Below, in pieces: positions 17,274 to 28,142 of a DNA stretch of 64,000 nucleotides. Source of the stretch: Candidatus Zixiibacteriota bacterium (GTDB lineage Bacteria; Zixibacteria; MSB-5A5; WJJR01; JAJRUJ01); the NCBI GenBank assembly GCA_020051695.1, contig JAGVQM010000006.1, forward strand, positions 1 through 64,000. The letters run 5' to 3'. The position numbers were made by a program, and so were the translations under genes. Below the pieces are notes generated by a model. The model made no database searches, was not told the DNA's origin, and was given only the letters and a program-made list of their open reading frames with translations. Numbering within the stretch: the stretch's first letter is position 1; every line of letters begins with the position of its first letter.

Positions 17274-17585
17274 ATGGAAGTAGGACAAAGAATCAGGATT
17301 CGGTTGAAAGCGTATGATCACCATGCGCTGGACCGTTCAACTAAGGAGATTTCGCGGACGGCCATGCGGACAGGGGCGCGGATTATCGGACCGATTCCGT
17401 TGCCGACCAAGCGCACCGTCTACACTGTCCTGCGTTCACCGCACGTGGATAAGAAATCTCGCGAGCAGTTCGAAACGCGCATCCATAAACGGCTGATCGA
17501 TATCGTGGATTCATCGCCGCAGACCGTGGATGCACTCATGAAACTGGACCTGCCCGCTGGCGTGGATGTGGAGATCAAAGTCTGA
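17274..17585 (+). CDS. rpsJ: 30S ribosomal protein S10
   Basis: The 103-residue S10 shows RIRLKAYDH, then [20 protein letters not shown] and [17 protein letters not shown], all diagnostic. S10 is in the 30S head and, as NusE, couples NusG to the ribosome. The ATG at 17274 has only a weak ribosome binding site. It is first in the S10 operon; the order rpsJ-rplC-rplD-rplW-rplB-rpsS-rplV-rpsC-rplP-rpmC-rpsQ is fully conserved. Confidence 0.97.
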   Translation: MEVGQRIRIRLKAYDHHALDRSTKEISRTAMRTGARIIGPIPLPTKRTVYTVLRSPHVDKKSREQFETRIHKRLIDIVDSSPQTVDALMKLDLPAGVDVEIKV

Positions 17586-17625
17586 GCGTCCGGTGTACCG
17601 GCGCGACTTTTGGAAGCAGCGAAAT

Positions 17626-18243
17626 ATGCGGCAATTGTTGGGAACAAAAATCGGCATGACGCGGTTGTTCACCGAAACGGGGGACGAGATCCCGGTTACC
17701 GTTATTGCGGCCGGGCCCTGCCCCATCGTGAAAGTGAAAACCGAGAAGACCGACGGCTATAATGCCGTGGTGCTTGGTTACGGCGCCAAACGGAAAAAAC
17801 TGTACACCAAGCCGTTGCTCGGCTTTTTCCAGAAAACCGGTACCGAACCGTTGCGCTATCTCAGAGAGATGCGCCTGACCGCGCCGGAAGAACTGAATGT
17901 CGGTGATGTGTGGACCGTGGATGTTTTCAAGCGCGGTGAAAAAGTCAAAGTCACCGGGACTTCCAAGGGCAAGGGCTTTCAGGGTGCGATGAGGCGGCAT
18001 GGTTTCCGGGGGGCGCAAAAGACGCATGGTCAGTCCGACCGCATGCGGGCACCCGGTTCAATCGGTTCGTCCTCCTATCCCTCGCGTGTCTTCCTGGGCC
18101 AGCGGATGGCGGGCCACATGGGCGACGAGCGGGTCAGTATGCGGAACATCCGGATCATCGACATCGACGTCGAAAAAAACCTCATTATGCTCAAAGGGGC
18201 TGTCCCTGGGCCGCGTAATGGGTTAGTGATAATCAAAAACTAA
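17626..18243 (+). CDS. rplC: 50S ribosomal protein L3
   Basis: From the ATG at 17626 L3 has 205 residues, starting [15 protein letters not shown] as expected. It includes the [17 protein letters not shown] loop that reaches toward the peptidyl transferase centre. The frame stays open upstream into rpsJ, but the conserved N-terminus fixes this start. Confidence 0.96.
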   Translation: MRQLLGTKIGMTRLFTETGDEIPVTVIAAGPCPIVKVKTEKTDGYNAVVLGYGAKRKKLYTKPLLGFFQKTGTEPLRYLREMRLTAPEELNVGDVWTVDVFKRGEKVKVTGTSKGKGFQGAMRRHGFRGAQKTHGQSDRMRAPGSIGSSSYPSRVFLGQRMAGHMGDERVSMRNIRIIDIDVEKNLIMLKGAVPGPRNGLVIIKN

Positions 18244-18330
18244 GTGAGACATGTCGCCGCCATCAACAACGGCGGACGAATGAACGGCAACGGAAACAGG
18301 CCGAAAGACAGACTGGACCAGGTAAGTACC

Positions 18331-18963
18331 ATGGCGGTTACTGCTCCATTGTATGATAAGCAGGGGAACAAGATCTCCGAGATCGAACTTCCTGAGGCAT
18401 TGTTCGGCGTTGAGCCGCACAGTTTTGCCCTGCATTCATATGTACGGATGTATTTGAATAACCAGCGGCACGGCACGGTCAGCACCAAAACTCGCGCGGA
18501 AGTCTCGGGCGGCGGCATTAAGCCCTGGCGGCAGAAAGGCACTGGGCGCGCACGCTCCGGCTCAAACCGCTCACCCGTCTGGGTCGGTGGCGGCCGGGCT
18601 TTCGGACCGCGGCCACATTCGCACCGCGAAAAATTGCCCCGGCAGGTCAAACGGCTGGCGTTGTGTTCGGCGTTGTCCCTCCGCGCCGGCGGCGGCAATA
18701 TCCATATTATTGAGGACGTGGCCATCGACCCGCCGAAAACCAAAGAATTCTGCCGGATTCTCAAGAACATCGGGCTGGATGGTATGCTGGTCTTGTTTTT
18801 GACTGAAAGCAAGGATATCTCCGTGGGAAAATCAGTGCGGAATATCCGTTCGGTGCACCACAACCGTTCCTGTCTGACAAATCCCTATGAAATCATGCGC
18901 TATGGCGATATTCTGATGACCAAGGCCGGGCTGGATAAATTGGTGGAGGTGTTTGGTTCATGA
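18331..18963 (+). CDS. rplD: 50S ribosomal protein L4
   Basis: L4 has 210 residues from the ATG at 18331. It shows the long exit-tunnel loop with [16 protein letters not shown] (about 70-85), and the C-terminal globular part. In enterics L4 represses its own operon; no such leader was identified here. The frame is open upstream to 18244 without conservation, so the internal ATG is preferred. Its end overlaps rplW by 4 bases. Confidence 0.95.
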   Translation: MAVTAPLYDKQGNKISEIELPEALFGVEPHSFALHSYVRMYLNNQRHGTVSTKTRAEVSGGGIKPWRQKGTGRARSGSNRSPVWVGGGRAFGPRPHSHREKLPRQVKRLALCSALSLRAGGGNIHIIEDVAIDPPKTKEFCRILKNIGLDGMLVLFLTESKDISVGKSVRNIRSVHHNRSCLTNPYEIMRYGDILMTKAGLDKLVEVFGS

Positions 18964-19253
18964 AAACCGACGCTCAATTGATTATCGGCCGCGCGTTGAC
19001 CACGGAAAAAAGCGTCGTTTTGCGCGAAGATGAGAACCGTTACGCGTTCCGGGTTGCTGTTTCGGCGAACAAGCTGGAGATCAAGCAGGCGGTCGAAGAG
19101 TTGTTTAAAGTGACCGTTATTGATGTCCACACTCAGATTGTCCGCGGTAAATTGAAAAGATTGGGCCGGTATGCCGGGCGTCGGCCGGCATGGAAAAAGG
19201 CCTTGGTTACATTGAAAAAGGGCGAAGCATTGCCGTTATTTGAAAATCTATAA
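18960..19253 (+). CDS. rplW: 50S ribosomal protein L23
   Basis: The 97-residue L23 has LTTEKS near the N-terminus and the extended-loop segment [20 protein letters not shown]23 surrounds the exit tunnel and docks signal recognition particle and trigger factor. The ATGA overlap with rplD suggests translational coupling. Confidence 0.96.
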   Translation: MKTDAQLIIGRALTTEKSVVLREDENRYAFRVAVSANKLEIKQAVEELFKVTVIDVHTQIVRGKLKRLGRYAGRRPAWKKALVTLKKGEALPLFENL

Positions 19254-19276
19254 CGGTTGGGAAGACGGTATCGCTG

Positions 19277-20101
<825 letters not shown>

Positions 20102-20142
20102 TCCGGAAGTGCTTGTGTCATTGAATAGCGGAAGGTGAAAAC

Positions 20143-20430
20143 GTGGCCCGATCACTGAAAAAGGGACCGTATCTCGACGAGAAGTTGACCAGGCGTATTG
20201 ACGCCATGAATGAACGCGGGGAAAAACGCGTGATTAAGACCTGGGCGCGTCGTTCAACCATTCCCCCGGATTTCGTCGGACATACAATTGCGATCCACAA
20301 CGGGAACAAGTTTATCCCGGTCTACGTGACGGAAAATATGGTGGGACACAAACTCGGAGAGTTTTCCCCGACGCGCACGTTCCGCGGTCACAGCGGAAAG
20401 AAGACCGAACGGGCTACGGCAGTAAAGTAA
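20143..20430 (+). CDS. rpsS: 30S ribosomal protein S19
   Basis: The 95-residue S19 starts with GTG at 20143 behind GGAAGGTG. It has [10 protein letters not shown] at the N-terminus and the signature [16 protein letters not shown] near the C-terminus. S19 lies in the 30S head next to S13 and contacts the A-site finger. Confidence 0.97.
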   Translation: MARSLKKGPYLDEKLTRRIDAMNERGEKRVIKTWARRSTIPPDFVGHTIAIHNGNKFIPVYVTENMVGHKLGEFSPTRTFRGHSGKKTERATAVK

Positions 20431-20460
20431 TTATAACTCGAGCGCCGGATGTAAATGATC

Positions 20461-20862
20461 ATGGAAGCAGTAGCAAAAGCCAAGTTTTTGCGCGGGTCGG
20501 CGCGCAAGATGCGTCTGGTGGCCGACCTGGTTCGCGGAGAGAACGTCGTCTGGGCGACCGAGCGGTTGAAATACCTGCCGCACCGTGCGGCGTTCGACTT
20601 GCGGAAGATTCTGGCGGCGGCCACAGCAAACGCGTTATCGATCGAAGGGACCGCCAAGTTGAAAGCCGATGACTTACACATTGCGCACCTGACCATCGAT
20701 GGCGGGCCGATTGCCCGGCGTTTTCGACCAGTGTGTATGGGGCGGGCCTACCGGATCCGCAAACGGTTTTGTCACGTGACGCTGATTGTCTCCGACAGCG
20801 GGAAAAAGGCGGCGCCCACGGGGAGCGCGCAAACTCAGGAGCAGACCAAAAAACAGGATTGA
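20461..20862 (+). CDS. rplV: 50S ribosomal protein L22
   Basis: L22 has about 133 residues. The ATG at 20461 is preferred for its spacing from GGAT (20447-20450); an in-frame ATG at 20455 adds two residues. The protein shows the SARKMRLVADLVRG start and the exit-tunnel hairpin around PIARRFRPVCMGRAYRIRKR. The last 20 residues are a Gln/Lys-rich tail beyond the usual end. Confidence 0.94.
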   Translation: MEAVAKAKFLRGSARKMRLVADLVRGENVVWATERLKYLPHRAAFDLRKILAAATANALSIEGTAKLKADDLHIAHLTIDGGPIARRFRPVCMGRAYRIRKRFCHVTLIVSDSGKKAAPTGSAQTQEQTKKQD

Positions 20863-20910
20863 TAAGCGCCATCCCGTACACGGGTGGAGGCGAAACAGGT
20901 AAGCGGGAAT

Positions 20911-21702
20911 ATGGGACAAAAGACAAATCCGATTGGCCTGAGAATTGGCATTATTCGCGGCTGGGACTCAAAATGGTTTGCCGACCGCAACTTTGCAGAT
21001 CTGTTGCATGAGGACCTGTCCATCAGGCAGTATATCAACAAACGTCTGGATAATGCCGGCATCTCGAAATTTGAGATTATGCGTGCCCCCAAGCGGATCA
21101 CGGTGGATATCCATACGTCCCGTCCCGGTATCGTCATCGGTCGCAAAGGCGCTGAAGTCGATAAGCTGCGTGAGGAACTGCAGCTTTTGAGTAATAAGGA
21201 AGTCACAATCAACATTATTGAAGTCAAGCGTCCGGAGTTAGAAGCGCGGCTGGTCGCCGAGGGCATCGCGCGGCAGCTCGAGGGCCGGATTAATTTCCGC
21301 CGGGCCATGAAAAAGTCGCTGGCGGCCACGATGAAAATGGGCGCTGAAGGCATTAAGATCGTTTGCGGAGGCCGGCTGGGCGGCGCGGAAATTGCCCGCG
21401 TGGAAAAATACATGGCAGGCCGGGTCCCGTTGCATACTTTACGGGCCAATATCGATTTTGCCCGGGCGACGGCCAATACGACCTATGGTACCATCGGAGT
21501 CAAGGTCTGGATCTGCCGGGGAATGGTACTGGCCCCGCATGAGGAAGTAGTCGAGGAAAAAACCGAAGTGGTCCCGACCGCGGCCAAGGGTGAAAAACCC
21601 AAACCGCGGCGCAGGCGCGGCGCACGCTCCCGCCGGAAACGGCCAGGTGGTGAAGGCGGCTATCAACAGAATGACGCAGGTGCGGATTCCGGAGAGGAAT
21701 AA
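20911..21702 (+). CDS. rpsC: 30S ribosomal protein S3
   Basis: S3 has 263 residues from the ATG at 20911, which gives the conserved [13 protein letters not shown] start; an upstream in-frame GTG at 20884 is judged unlikely. The KH domain contains [13 protein letters not shown], and [11 protein letters not shown] follows. S3 forms part of the mRNA entry tunnel helicase. The last 50 residues are a basic then acidic tail with [12 protein letters not shown], longer than in E. coli. Confidence 0.95.
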   Translation: MGQKTNPIGLRIGIIRGWDSKWFADRNFADLLHEDLSIRQYINKRLDNAGISKFEIMRAPKRITVDIHTSRPGIVIGRKGAEVDKLREELQLLSNKEVTINIIEVKRPELEARLVAEGIARQLEGRINFRRAMKKSLAATMKMGAEGIKIVCGGRLGGAEIARVEKYMAGRVPLHTLRANIDFARATANTTYGTIGVKVWICRGMVLAPHEEVVEEKTEVVPTAAKGEKPKPRRRRGARSRRKRPGGEGGYQQNDAGADSGEE

Positions 21703-21720
21703 CCATCAGGATTGTAGCAT

Positions 21721-22140
21721 ATGCTGTCACCTAAACGAGTTAAATACCGGAAGCAGCAACGCGGCCGTCGTGCTGGCAAGGCGCAGCGCGGGAACAGTGT
21801 CAGCTTCGGCGAATACGGTTTGAAAGCCCTCGGTGCGGCTTGGATTACCAATCGCCAGATCGAGGCGGCCCGCGTGGCGATGACCAGAAAAATCAAGCGT
21901 GGCGGCAAGGTGTGGATCCGTATCTTCCCGGACAAACCGGTGACGGTCAAGCCGGCGGAAACCCGCATGGGCAAAGGGAAGGGCGCGCCGGAGTACTGGG
22001 TTGCCGTAGTCAAACCGGGCCGCGTTCTGTTTGAGCTGGGCGGTGTGGATGCCGCGCTGGCGGAAGCCGCATTAATGCTGGCTGCGCACAAACTGCCGAT
22101 CCGTACGCGGATTGTGCGGCGCGATGCCATTGAAGAATAA
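21721..22140 (+). CDS. rplP: 50S ribosomal protein L16
   Basis: The 139-residue L16 starts [16 protein letters not shown] and contains the conserved [22 protein letters not shown] loop region, quoted in part: [15 protein letters not shown]. It positions tRNA acceptor arms in the A site. Length and motifs are standard. It follows rpsC after 18 bases. Confidence 0.97.
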   Translation: MLSPKRVKYRKQQRGRRAGKAQRGNSVSFGEYGLKALGAAWITNRQIEAARVAMTRKIKRGGKVWIRIFPDKPVTVKPAETRMGKGKGAPEYWVAVVKPGRVLFELGGVDAALAEAALMLAAHKLPIRTRIVRRDAIEE

Positions 22141-22161
22141 TGTTTATTACGAGAGATTGCC

Positions 22162-22389
22162 GTGAAGATTGAGCGATTGCGCGAATTGACTCGCGAAGAG
22201 TTGTTGCAAAAAAGCCGGGACGTGCGGCAGGAGTTGTTTAACCTGCGCCTGCGCCGTTCGCTGCAACCGCCGGATAATCCGTTACTCCTGCGGACACTCA
22301 AGCGGCAGCTGGCGCGAATCAAAACCATCCTCCATGAGGACGAATCAGGGATCCGTGCCCTGGGTACGGGCAAGAAAATTCTCGAATAA
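22162..22389 (+). CDS. rpmC: 50S ribosomal protein L29
   Basis: This 75-residue two-helix protein starts with GTG at 22162. It has the L29 signature [16 protein letters not shown], though the second part after the motif is a little longer than usual. L29 lies at the tunnel exit beside L23. The operon position between rplP and rpsQ confirms the call. Confidence 0.93.
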   Translation: MKIERLRELTREELLQKSRDVRQELFNLRLRRSLQPPDNPLLLRTLKRQLARIKTILHEDESGIRALGTGKKILE

Positions 22390-22396
22390 CAACCGC

Positions 22397-22416
22397 AGGC
22401 CCGCCACGGCGGGCGG
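22397..22416 (+). repeat. Short palindromic hairpin, copy 2
   Basis: GCCCGC pairs with GCGGGC around a CACG loop. The 20 bases match the hairpin at 2313-2332 at 17 positions, with two changes that keep pairing possible. It lies in the rpmC-rpsQ spacer directly before the ribosome binding site of rpsQ, so it could also affect translation. Confidence 0.45.
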
Positions 22417-22428
22417 CAGGTGGGAACG

Positions 22429-22698
22429 ATGGAAAAAGCACCGGAAACAAGGCCACGCCGCAAAACAAGAGTGGGGACAGTGGTCTCCAACAAGATGGAC
22501 AAAAGTATCGTCGTCCAAATTGTCCGGATTCAACGACATCCTGTGTACCAGCGTGTCGTCCGGCAATTCAGTAGGTTGATGGCCCATGATCAGGACAACG
22601 TGGCCGGTATTGGCGATAAGGTGCGAGTGATGGAAACGCGTCCGCTGTCTAAAAACAAACGCTGGCGGCTGATCGAGGTCATCGAAAAGGCACAGTAA
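22429..22698 (+). CDS. rpsQ: 30S ribosomal protein S17
   Basis: The 89-residue S17 shows the OB-fold signature [16 protein letters not shown] and the C-terminal [16 protein letters not shown]. It is a primary 16S rRNA binder in the 30S body. The ATG at 22429 follows AGGTGG at 6 bases; a GTG at 22420 lies inside that sequence and is less likely. Confidence 0.95.
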   Translation: MEKAPETRPRRKTRVGTVVSNKMDKSIVVQIVRIQRHPVYQRVVRQFSRLMAHDQDNVAGIGDKVRVMETRPLSKNKRWRLIEVIEKAQ

Positions 22699-22720
22699 CC
22701 GCGATTCGGGAATAAGAGCG

Positions 22721-23089
22721 ATGATTCAGGAATACTCCAGACTTAATGTTGCCGACAATTCCGGGGCAAAAGTGGTTATGTGCTTCCGGGTCCTGGGCGG
22801 CACGCGTCGGCGGTACGCCCGTGTGGGTGACGTCGTGGTATGCTCGGTCAAAGACGCCATTCCCGGTGGAACGGTGAAGAAAAAAGAAAAATGCCGGGCG
22901 GTTGTCGTCCGGACGACCAACACTATTCGCCGAGCGGACGGTTCGCACATCCGCTTTTCGGACAACGCCGCGGTGATTATCAATGAGCAGGGCGAGCCGC
23001 GCGGCACGCGGATTTTCGGCCCGGTGGCGCGGGAGCTGCGCGAAAAAGAATATATGAAGATTGTCTCGCTGGCCCCTGAGGTATGGTAA
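22721..23089 (+). CDS. rplN: 50S ribosomal protein L14
   Basis: The 122-residue L14 has [17 protein letters not shown] at the start, [12 protein letters not shown] in the middle and the conserved [14 protein letters not shown] near the end. It forms part of an intersubunit bridge and is the docking site of RsfS. It opens the spc group (rplN-rplX-rplE-rpsN-rpsH-rplF-rplR-rpsE-rpmD-rplO-secY) with no terminator before it. Confidence 0.97.
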   Translation: MIQEYSRLNVADNSGAKVVMCFRVLGGTRRRYARVGDVVVCSVKDAIPGGTVKKKEKCRAVVVRTTNTIRRADGSHIRFSDNAAVIINEQGEPRGTRIFGPVARELREKEYMKIVSLAPEVW

Positions 23090-23113
23090 GCTGTAATCCG
23101 GATATGCAACGCG

Positions 23114-23338
23114 ATGAAAACAAAAATTAAAAAAGGCGATACGGTCCGGGTGTTGGCCGGCAATGATCTCGGGCGGATCGGCCGTGTCCTGAAAGTATTC
23201 CCGAAGACCGAACGGGTGGTAATCGAGGGGGTCAATATGATCAAGCGCCATACGCGGCCCTCGCAGAAAAATCCCAAAGGCGGTATCCTGGAAAAAGAGG
23301 CGCCCATCCATATCTCGAATGTGCGTAAGGAGCATTAG
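23114..23338 (+). CDS. rplX: 50S ribosomal protein L24
   Basis: The 74-residue protein is a short L24 with the KOW motif ([12 protein letters not shown], then GRIGRVLKV) and [20 protein letters not shown]. It starts assembly of the large subunit. It lacks about 25-30 C-terminal residues found in many L24 proteins, but ends cleanly with a stop and is probably complete. Confidence 0.95.
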   Translation: MKTKIKKGDTVRVLAGNDLGRIGRVLKVFPKTERVVIEGVNMIKRHTRPSQKNPKGGILEKEAPIHISNVRKEH

Positions 23339-23343
23339 TCGTC

Positions 23344-23895
23344 ATGGCCCGTTTGAAAGATCGATATATCCAGGACGTCGTTCCCCGGCTGCAAAAAGTG
23401 CATGGGTATAAGAGCAACATGCGTGTCCCGCGTCTTTTGAAAATTGTCGTTAATGTGGGGTTGGGTGAGGCGCTGGCCAATCCGAAAGCGTTGGAGGCCG
23501 CGGCCAACGACCTGACCTGGATCACCGGGCAAAAACCCGTCGTCCGGCGGGCCCGCAAAGCGATTTCGAATTTTAAACTGCGGGAAGGCAATCCGATCGG
23601 GATGATGGTCACATTACGCGGCGACCGGATGTATGAATTTTTGGACCGCCTGGTCAATGTCGCCATTCCGCGTATTCGGGATTTTCGCGGCATCCCGAGC
23701 AAATCTTTCGACGGGCGGGGAAATTATACGCTGGGGATTCGCGAGCAGATAATTTTTGCGGAAATCAATTACGACAAGGTGGATAAAATCCGCGGGATGA
23801 ACATCACGATTTGCACCTCGGCGAATAACGACGAGGAAGCGCGGGAATTGTTGATCGAACTGGGGATGCCCTTCATACAGGGGCATGCCACATAG
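23344..23895 (+). CDS. rplE: 50S ribosomal protein L5
   Basis: The 183-residue L5 contains [11 protein letters not shown] (about 36-46), [21 protein letters not shown], and [15 protein letters not shown]. It binds 5S rRNA and contacts S13 of the small subunit. Only 5 bases separate it from rplX. It ends 55 bases before the rpsN start. Confidence 0.97.
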   Translation: MARLKDRYIQDVVPRLQKVHGYKSNMRVPRLLKIVVNVGLGEALANPKALEAAANDLTWITGQKPVVRRARKAISNFKLREGNPIGMMVTLRGDRMYEFLDRLVNVAIPRIRDFRGIPSKSFDGRGNYTLGIREQIIFAEINYDKVDKIRGMNITICTSANNDEEARELLIELGMPFIQGHAT

Positions 23896-23950
23896 CCGAA
23901 GGCGGATCGATACCCCGGCCGCTGAATGGGCGTTAGGTGAGACTGGTCAG

Positions 23951-24136
23951 ATGGCAAAAAAATGTCTAATTGAAAAAAACAAACGCAAACCGAAGTTTGC
24001 GGTGCGGGCCTATAGTCGCTGCCGGCGTTGTGGCCGCCCGCGCGGATATCTGCGCAAGTTCGGCCTGTGCCGGATTTGTTTCCGCGACCTGGCGCTCAAC
24101 GGACAGATCCCCGGCGTGATGAAGGCCAGTTGGTAA
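23951..24136 (+). CDS. rpsN: 30S ribosomal protein S14, zinc-binding type
   Basis: The 61-residue S14 is the short zinc form (often rpsZ) with C24, C27, C40 and C43. It has the signature [21 protein letters not shown]14 lies in the 30S head near S10 and S19. The ATG at 23951 was chosen because the frame upstream overlaps rplE and is not conserved. No zinc-independent copy is present in the window. Confidence 0.96.
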   Translation: MAKKCLIEKNKRKPKFAVRAYSRCRRCGRPRGYLRKFGLCRICFRDLALNGQIPGVMKASW

Positions 24137-24158
24137 GACTGGAAAGACAGGAAGAATT

Positions 24159-24557
24159 ATGTCGCAAACCGATCCAATCGCGGATTTCTTGACGCGGGTG
24201 CGCAATGCTAGCAAGGCCAAGCAGAAACGCTTCACCGTCCCTTCGACCGGTGTTCGTAAGGAGATCGCGCGGGTCCTGCTGGAAAACAATTTTATCCGGG
24301 GTTATACGGAGATCCCCGCCAGCCCGCAGCCGAAATTGCTCGTCCAGTTGCGGTACACGCCGGCGCAGGAGAGCTACATCACCTGCATCGACCGGATCTC
24401 GCGTCCCGGCTTGCGCCGCTATATGGGGCGGGAAGAACTTCGTTTGGGTCAGCGGGATATGGGGATGCTGGTCATCTCCACCTCCCGGGGGATTATGTCG
24501 GACGCGGATGCCGTTGCCCAGGGAATCGGCGGCGAGGCAATCTGCCGCATCTGGTAG
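24159..24557 (+). CDS. rpsH: 30S ribosomal protein S8
   Basis: The 132-residue S8 begins MSQTDPIADFLTRVRNA and has the C-terminal signature STSRGIMSDADAVAQGIGGE. S8 organises the central domain of 16S rRNA, and in E. coli represses the spc operon. AGGAAG lies shortly before the ATG. Confidence 0.97.
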   Translation: MSQTDPIADFLTRVRNASKAKQKRFTVPSTGVRKEIARVLLENNFIRGYTEIPASPQPKLLVQLRYTPAQESYITCIDRISRPGLRRYMGREELRLGQRDMGMLVISTSRGIMSDADAVAQGIGGEAICRIW

Positions 24558-24577
24558 CTCGGTCTTAAGGATAAATC

Positions 24578-25114
24578 ATGTCACGAATCGGTAAAAAACC
24601 AGTCCCGATCCCCGCAGGCGTCAAAGTGCAGATCACCGGCGCGACGGTCAAAGCCAGTGGGCCGCTGGGCGAATTGACGCGGGAATTCCATCCCGATATG
24701 TCAATCGTCGAACAGGACGGCGCCCTGGTGGTCAATCGTCCCTCGGACCGTCAGCTCCATCGCGGCCTGCACGGGTTGTCGCGCACGCTGTTGTCCAACA
24801 TGGTTAAGGGTGTGCACTCCGGGTTTCGCAAAGAATTGAACATTATCGGCGTGGGCTATCGGGCCGAGGCAATCGGGCCACGGTTAAAAGTCGTGGTCGG
24901 TTATTCGCATCCCATTCTGGTCGTCCCGCCCCCGGGCATTACCTTTGCCGTTCCCGAGCCGACGAAGATTGTCATCTCGGGTCTAGAAAAGGAACTGGTG
25001 GGCGAAATCGCGGCCAGGATTCGCGGTTTTCGGCCGCCGGAACCATATAAGGGCAAGGGCATCCGGTATAAAGATGAATATGTCCGTCGGAAAGCAGGAA
25101 AGGCGGCGGTCTAA
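24578..25114 (+). CDS. rplF: 50S ribosomal protein L6
   Basis: The 178-residue L6 starts MSRIGKKPVPIPAGV, has two related alpha/beta domains, and ends with the signature PEPYKGKGIRYKDEYVRRKAG. It lies at the base of the L7/L12 stalk near the factor-binding site. Spacing and order within the spc group are standard. Confidence 0.97.
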   Translation: MSRIGKKPVPIPAGVKVQITGATVKASGPLGELTREFHPDMSIVEQDGALVVNRPSDRQLHRGLHGLSRTLLSNMVKGVHSGFRKELNIIGVGYRAEAIGPRLKVVVGYSHPILVVPPPGITFAVPEPTKIVISGLEKELVGEIAARIRGFRPPEPYKGKGIRYKDEYVRRKAGKAAV

Positions 25115-25138
25115 TACGTTGGCCGGCCGACAATACAT

Positions 25139-25513
25139 ATGAGCAGGGTTCATCAAATCCAGGATTCACGCCGGTGGCGGCGGCGCCATCATGTGCGCAC
25201 GAAAATCCACGGTACCGGAGATCGTCCCCGGCTGACTGTGCAAAAAAGCCTGCGTCACGTCTATGTGCAGCTGGTGGACGATATCCAGGGCAAATCGCTG
25301 GCCCTTATTTCAAGCGTCAATTTCCCCTTCGCTTCGGCAGAGGGAAAACCGCTTTCAAAAACAGCGCGGAGCGCGCTCGTCGGCGCCAAACTGGCCGCGC
25401 GGGCCAGGGAACTGGGTATTACTCGAGTCGTGTTTGACCGTAACCATAATTTGTATCACGGCCGGATTAAGGCCATCGCCGAGGCGGCGCGCAAAGAAGG
25501 TTTGGAGTTTTAA
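25139..25513 (+). CDS. rplR: 50S ribosomal protein L18
   Basis: The 124-residue L18 has the basic N-terminus (RRWRRRHHVRTKIHGT), RPRLTVQKSLRHVYVQLVDD, and the ending HGRIKAIAEAARKEGLEF. It binds 5S rRNA together with L5. Ordinary length. Confidence 0.96.
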   Translation: MSRVHQIQDSRRWRRRHHVRTKIHGTGDRPRLTVQKSLRHVYVQLVDDIQGKSLALISSVNFPFASAEGKPLSKTARSALVGAKLAARARELGITRVVFDRNHNLYHGRIKAIAEAARKEGLEF

Positions 25514-25562
25514 CCGGGCCGGGCCGTAGGGTTCCAGCCATAAACGTGTGTGAGGTGTACCT

Positions 25563-26114
25563 TTGTGGAAAGGACCGCGAGGATCGACGGAAGCCCCCGA
25601 TCTTGAGGAAAAAGTCATCTACGTCAACCGTGTGGCCAAGGTGGTCAAGGGTGGGCGGCGGTTTTCTTTTACCGCGCTCGTCGCCACGGGTGATCGGAAG
25701 GGCAAAGTCGGGATAGGTCTGGGCAAGGCCCGGGAAGTCGCCGAAGCCATCCGCAAGGGCTCGGAAGCAGCCCAAAAGGAAATGTTCCCTGTGCCGATCG
25801 TTGACGGGACGATCGCCCACCCGGTTACCGGACGGTCCGGAGCGGCCCGGGTAATGCTGAAACCCGCCAGCCCTGGTACTGGCGTTATCGCCGGCGGAGC
25901 AGTGCGCGCAGTGCTGGAATCGGCCGGTATTCAGGACGTGCTGACCAAATCTCTGGGGTCCCCGAACCCGCACAACGTGGTCAAGGCAACGGTGGACGGT
26001 TTGCAGCAATTAATTCATGCCGATAGGATCGCCGGGTTCCGCGACCGTCAACAAAAGCCGGAGGCGGTCGACGAGGCCCCGACCACTGAGGCGCAACCGC
26101 AGGACAACGCGTAA
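25563..26114 (+). CDS. rpsE: 30S ribosomal protein S5
   Basis: The 183-residue S5 has the dsRNA-binding fold start ([21 protein letters not shown]) seen here as [16 protein letters not shown], and [15 protein letters not shown] in the C-terminal half. S5 affects decoding accuracy. The start is TTG at 25563, 6 bases after GAGGTG. The last 20 residues are a poorly conserved acidic tail. Confidence 0.96.
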   Translation: MWKGPRGSTEAPDLEEKVIYVNRVAKVVKGGRRFSFTALVATGDRKGKVGIGLGKAREVAEAIRKGSEAAQKEMFPVPIVDGTIAHPVTGRSGAARVMLKPASPGTGVIAGGAVRAVLESAGIQDVLTKSLGSPNPHNVVKATVDGLQQLIHADRIAGFRDRQQKPEAVDEAPTTEAQPQDNA

Positions 26115-26130
26115 ACGGGTGTGATGTACC

Positions 26131-26319
26131 ATGAGCAAGAAACTGAAAATCACCCAGATCCGGTCGACAATCAAACGGCTGGAAAATCAGAAACGGACGA
26201 TCTTTGCCCTGGGAATCAAACGGCTGCATCATACCGTGATCCACGATGATACCCCAATCATCCGGGGAATGGTCGGCAAGGTGGCGCACCTGGTACGCGT
26301 AGAACCGTTTGAGGAATAA
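26131..26319 (+). CDS. rpmD: 50S ribosomal protein L30
   Basis: The 62-residue protein shows KITQIRSTIKRLENQKRT and the conserved tail IRGMVGKVAHLVRVE. It is the bacterial short form of L30. L30 is absent from several bacterial lineages, so its presence has some taxonomic value. It lies between rpsE and rplO as usual. Confidence 0.95.
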   Translation: MSKKLKITQIRSTIKRLENQKRTIFALGIKRLHHTVIHDDTPIIRGMVGKVAHLVRVEPFEE

Positions 26320-26346
26320 CACGCCCCGCCGGGCGGGTAAGTGAAT

Positions 26347-26805
26347 ATGAAAAATATCACATTGTCAGACCTGCGACCGCCGAAAGGCGCGACCAAACAG
26401 AAGAAACGGATCGGCCGCGGTCCCGGCTCGGGAACCGGAAAGACATCCGGCAAGGGACATAAGGGCCAAAAAGCCCGTACGGGTTACCGAAAGCGCGCGG
26501 CCAAGGAAGGCGGGCAGATGCCGTTGAACCGCCGCCTGCCCAAACGCGGCTTTTTCAATTTGTTTCGCGTTGAATACCAGGCGGTGAATCTCGCGACGCT
26601 GGCCAAGCTGGAAAGCGTCGAGACCATTGACGCCAAGTTGATGCTCGAGCGCCGCGTGGTGCGCAATTTGCGCAAACCGATCAAGATTCTGGCGAACGGT
26701 GAGTTGGACCGGCCGCTGACGATTAGTGCTGATGCCGCTTCGGCAGCTGCCATAAAGAAAATTGAAACCGCTGGTGGAAAATTCGAGGTAGCCAAGACGT
26801 GCTGA
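26347..26805 (+). CDS. rplO: 50S ribosomal protein L15
   Basis: L15 has 152 residues from the ATG at 26347 (a GTG at 26341 is possible). It has the Gly-rich N-terminal arm GRGPGSGTGKTSGKGHKGQK and the globular C-terminal domain ending AIKKIETAGGKFEVA. It is a late assembly protein of the large subunit. Its 3' end overlaps the secY start by 7 bases. Confidence 0.95.
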   Translation: MKNITLSDLRPPKGATKQKKRIGRGPGSGTGKTSGKGHKGQKARTGYRKRAAKEGGQMPLNRRLPKRGFFNLFRVEYQAVNLATLAKLESVETIDAKLMLERRVVRNLRKPIKILANGELDRPLTISADAASAAAIKKIETAGGKFEVAKTC

Positions 26806-28112
26806 GTACCTTTGGCAATATCTTCAAAATCCGGGAGCTGCGCCAGCGGGTGTTGTTTACCCTGATGATCCTGGTTGTCTACAGGGTCGGGGGGCACATT
26901 CCGACGCCCGGCATTGATACTGCGGCCCTGTCGGAGTTTTTCGCCACTGCCGGGAGTACGCTGTTCGGGTTGTACGACTTGTTTGTCGGCGGCGCTTTCT
27001 ATAAAGCAACAATTTTCGCGCTGGGGATCATGCCGTATATCTCGGCTTCCATTATCATCCAACTTTTGGGTTCTGTCGTCCCATTCCTGCAGCGCCTGCA
27101 AAAAGAAGGCGAGGAAGGGCGGCGGAAGATCACCCAATATACTCGGTATGGCACGGTAGCCATTGCCGCGTTACAGGCTTTTGGTACGGCCGTTTTCCTG
27201 GAATCGATCAATGCCGGACCGGGACAAGCCGTTGTTCCCAACCCCGGTATCGGCTTCAAACTGCTGACGGTGCTGACGTTCACCTCCGGCACGATTTTTA
27301 TTATGTGGCTGGGCGAACAAATTACCGAGCGGGGGATCGGCAACGGTATTTCGCTGATCATCTTCATCGGGATCATTGCTCGTTTCCCGCAGGCAATTTT
27401 TGATGAGATCCGCGAATTGGCCGCCGGCCGGCGCGGAATTTTCGTCGAGGCCTTCCTTGTGGCGCTGATGGTCGGTGTGGTAATGGCCATTATCATGGTC
27501 ACCCGGGCCCAGCGCAAAATCCCGGTCCAGTATCCCAAGCGTGTCGTGGGGCGCAAAGTCTATGGCGGCCAGGCCACGCATATTCCGTTATCGGTCAACA
27601 CCGCCGGGGTAATCCCGATCATCTTCGCCCAATCGATTATGTTTGCGCCGCAGACGCTGGTATCATTTTTCCCGCGGACGGAATGGTTGCAGATGTTCAG
27701 TTCCTATTTTAATCCGGGGACGATTGTCTACGCGGTGGTCTACGCTACGATCATTGTCTTTTTCGCCTTTTTCTATACCGCCATCGTCTTTAATCCGGTC
27801 GATTTGGCTGACAACATGAAAAAACAGGGTGGGTATATTCCCGGCATTCGGCCGGGGAAACGCACCTCGGAGTATATTGACCGGGTCTTAACGCGAATCA
27901 CGCTGCCGGGCGCCGTCTTTTTCGCTGCCGTGGCCGTGTTGCCATATTTCATGATGTCGCAATTCAATGTCCAGTACTACTTTGGCGGCACCAGTATCTT
28001 GATCGTCGTCGGCGTGGCCCTGGATACGCTGCAGCAGGTGGAATCGCATCTGGTCATGCGGCATTACGACGGATTCATGAAGCGCGGCCGGATTCGCGGC
28101 CGCTCGATGTAA
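26799..28112 (+). CDS. secY: Protein translocase channel subunit SecY
   Basis: The 437-residue SecY has ten predicted membrane segments. Conserved parts include VYRVGGHIPTPGID (about 28-41), GIMPYISASII and the cytoplasmic loop with GKRTSEYIDRVLTRITLPGA, quoted in part as RTSEYIDRVLTRITLPGA. It forms the export channel with SecE (2648-2836). The start is GTG at 26799, overlapping rplO in another frame and implying coupled translation. Confidence 0.97.
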   Translation: MLSTFGNIFKIRELRQRVLFTLMILVVYRVGGHIPTPGIDTAALSEFFATAGSTLFGLYDLFVGGAFYKATIFALGIMPYISASIIIQLLGSVVPFLQRLQKEGEEGRRKITQYTRYGTVAIAALQAFGTAVFLESINAGPGQAVVPNPGIGFKLLTVLTFTSGTIFIMWLGEQITERGIGNGISLIIFIGIIARFPQAIFDEIRELAAGRRGIFVEAFLVALMVGVVMAIIMVTRAQRKIPVQYPKRVVGRKVYGGQATHIPLSVNTAGVIPIIFAQSIMFAPQTLVSFFPRTEWLQMFSSYFNPGTIVYAVVYATIIVFFAFFYTAIVFNPVDLADNMKKQGGYIPGIRPGKRTSEYIDRVLTRITLPGAVFFAAVAVLPYFMMSQFNVQYYFGGTSILIVVGVALDTLQQVESHLVMRHYDGFMKRGRIRGRSM

Positions 28113-28142
28113 GCGCAAGCCGTCGGTGAGGGAGAACATATT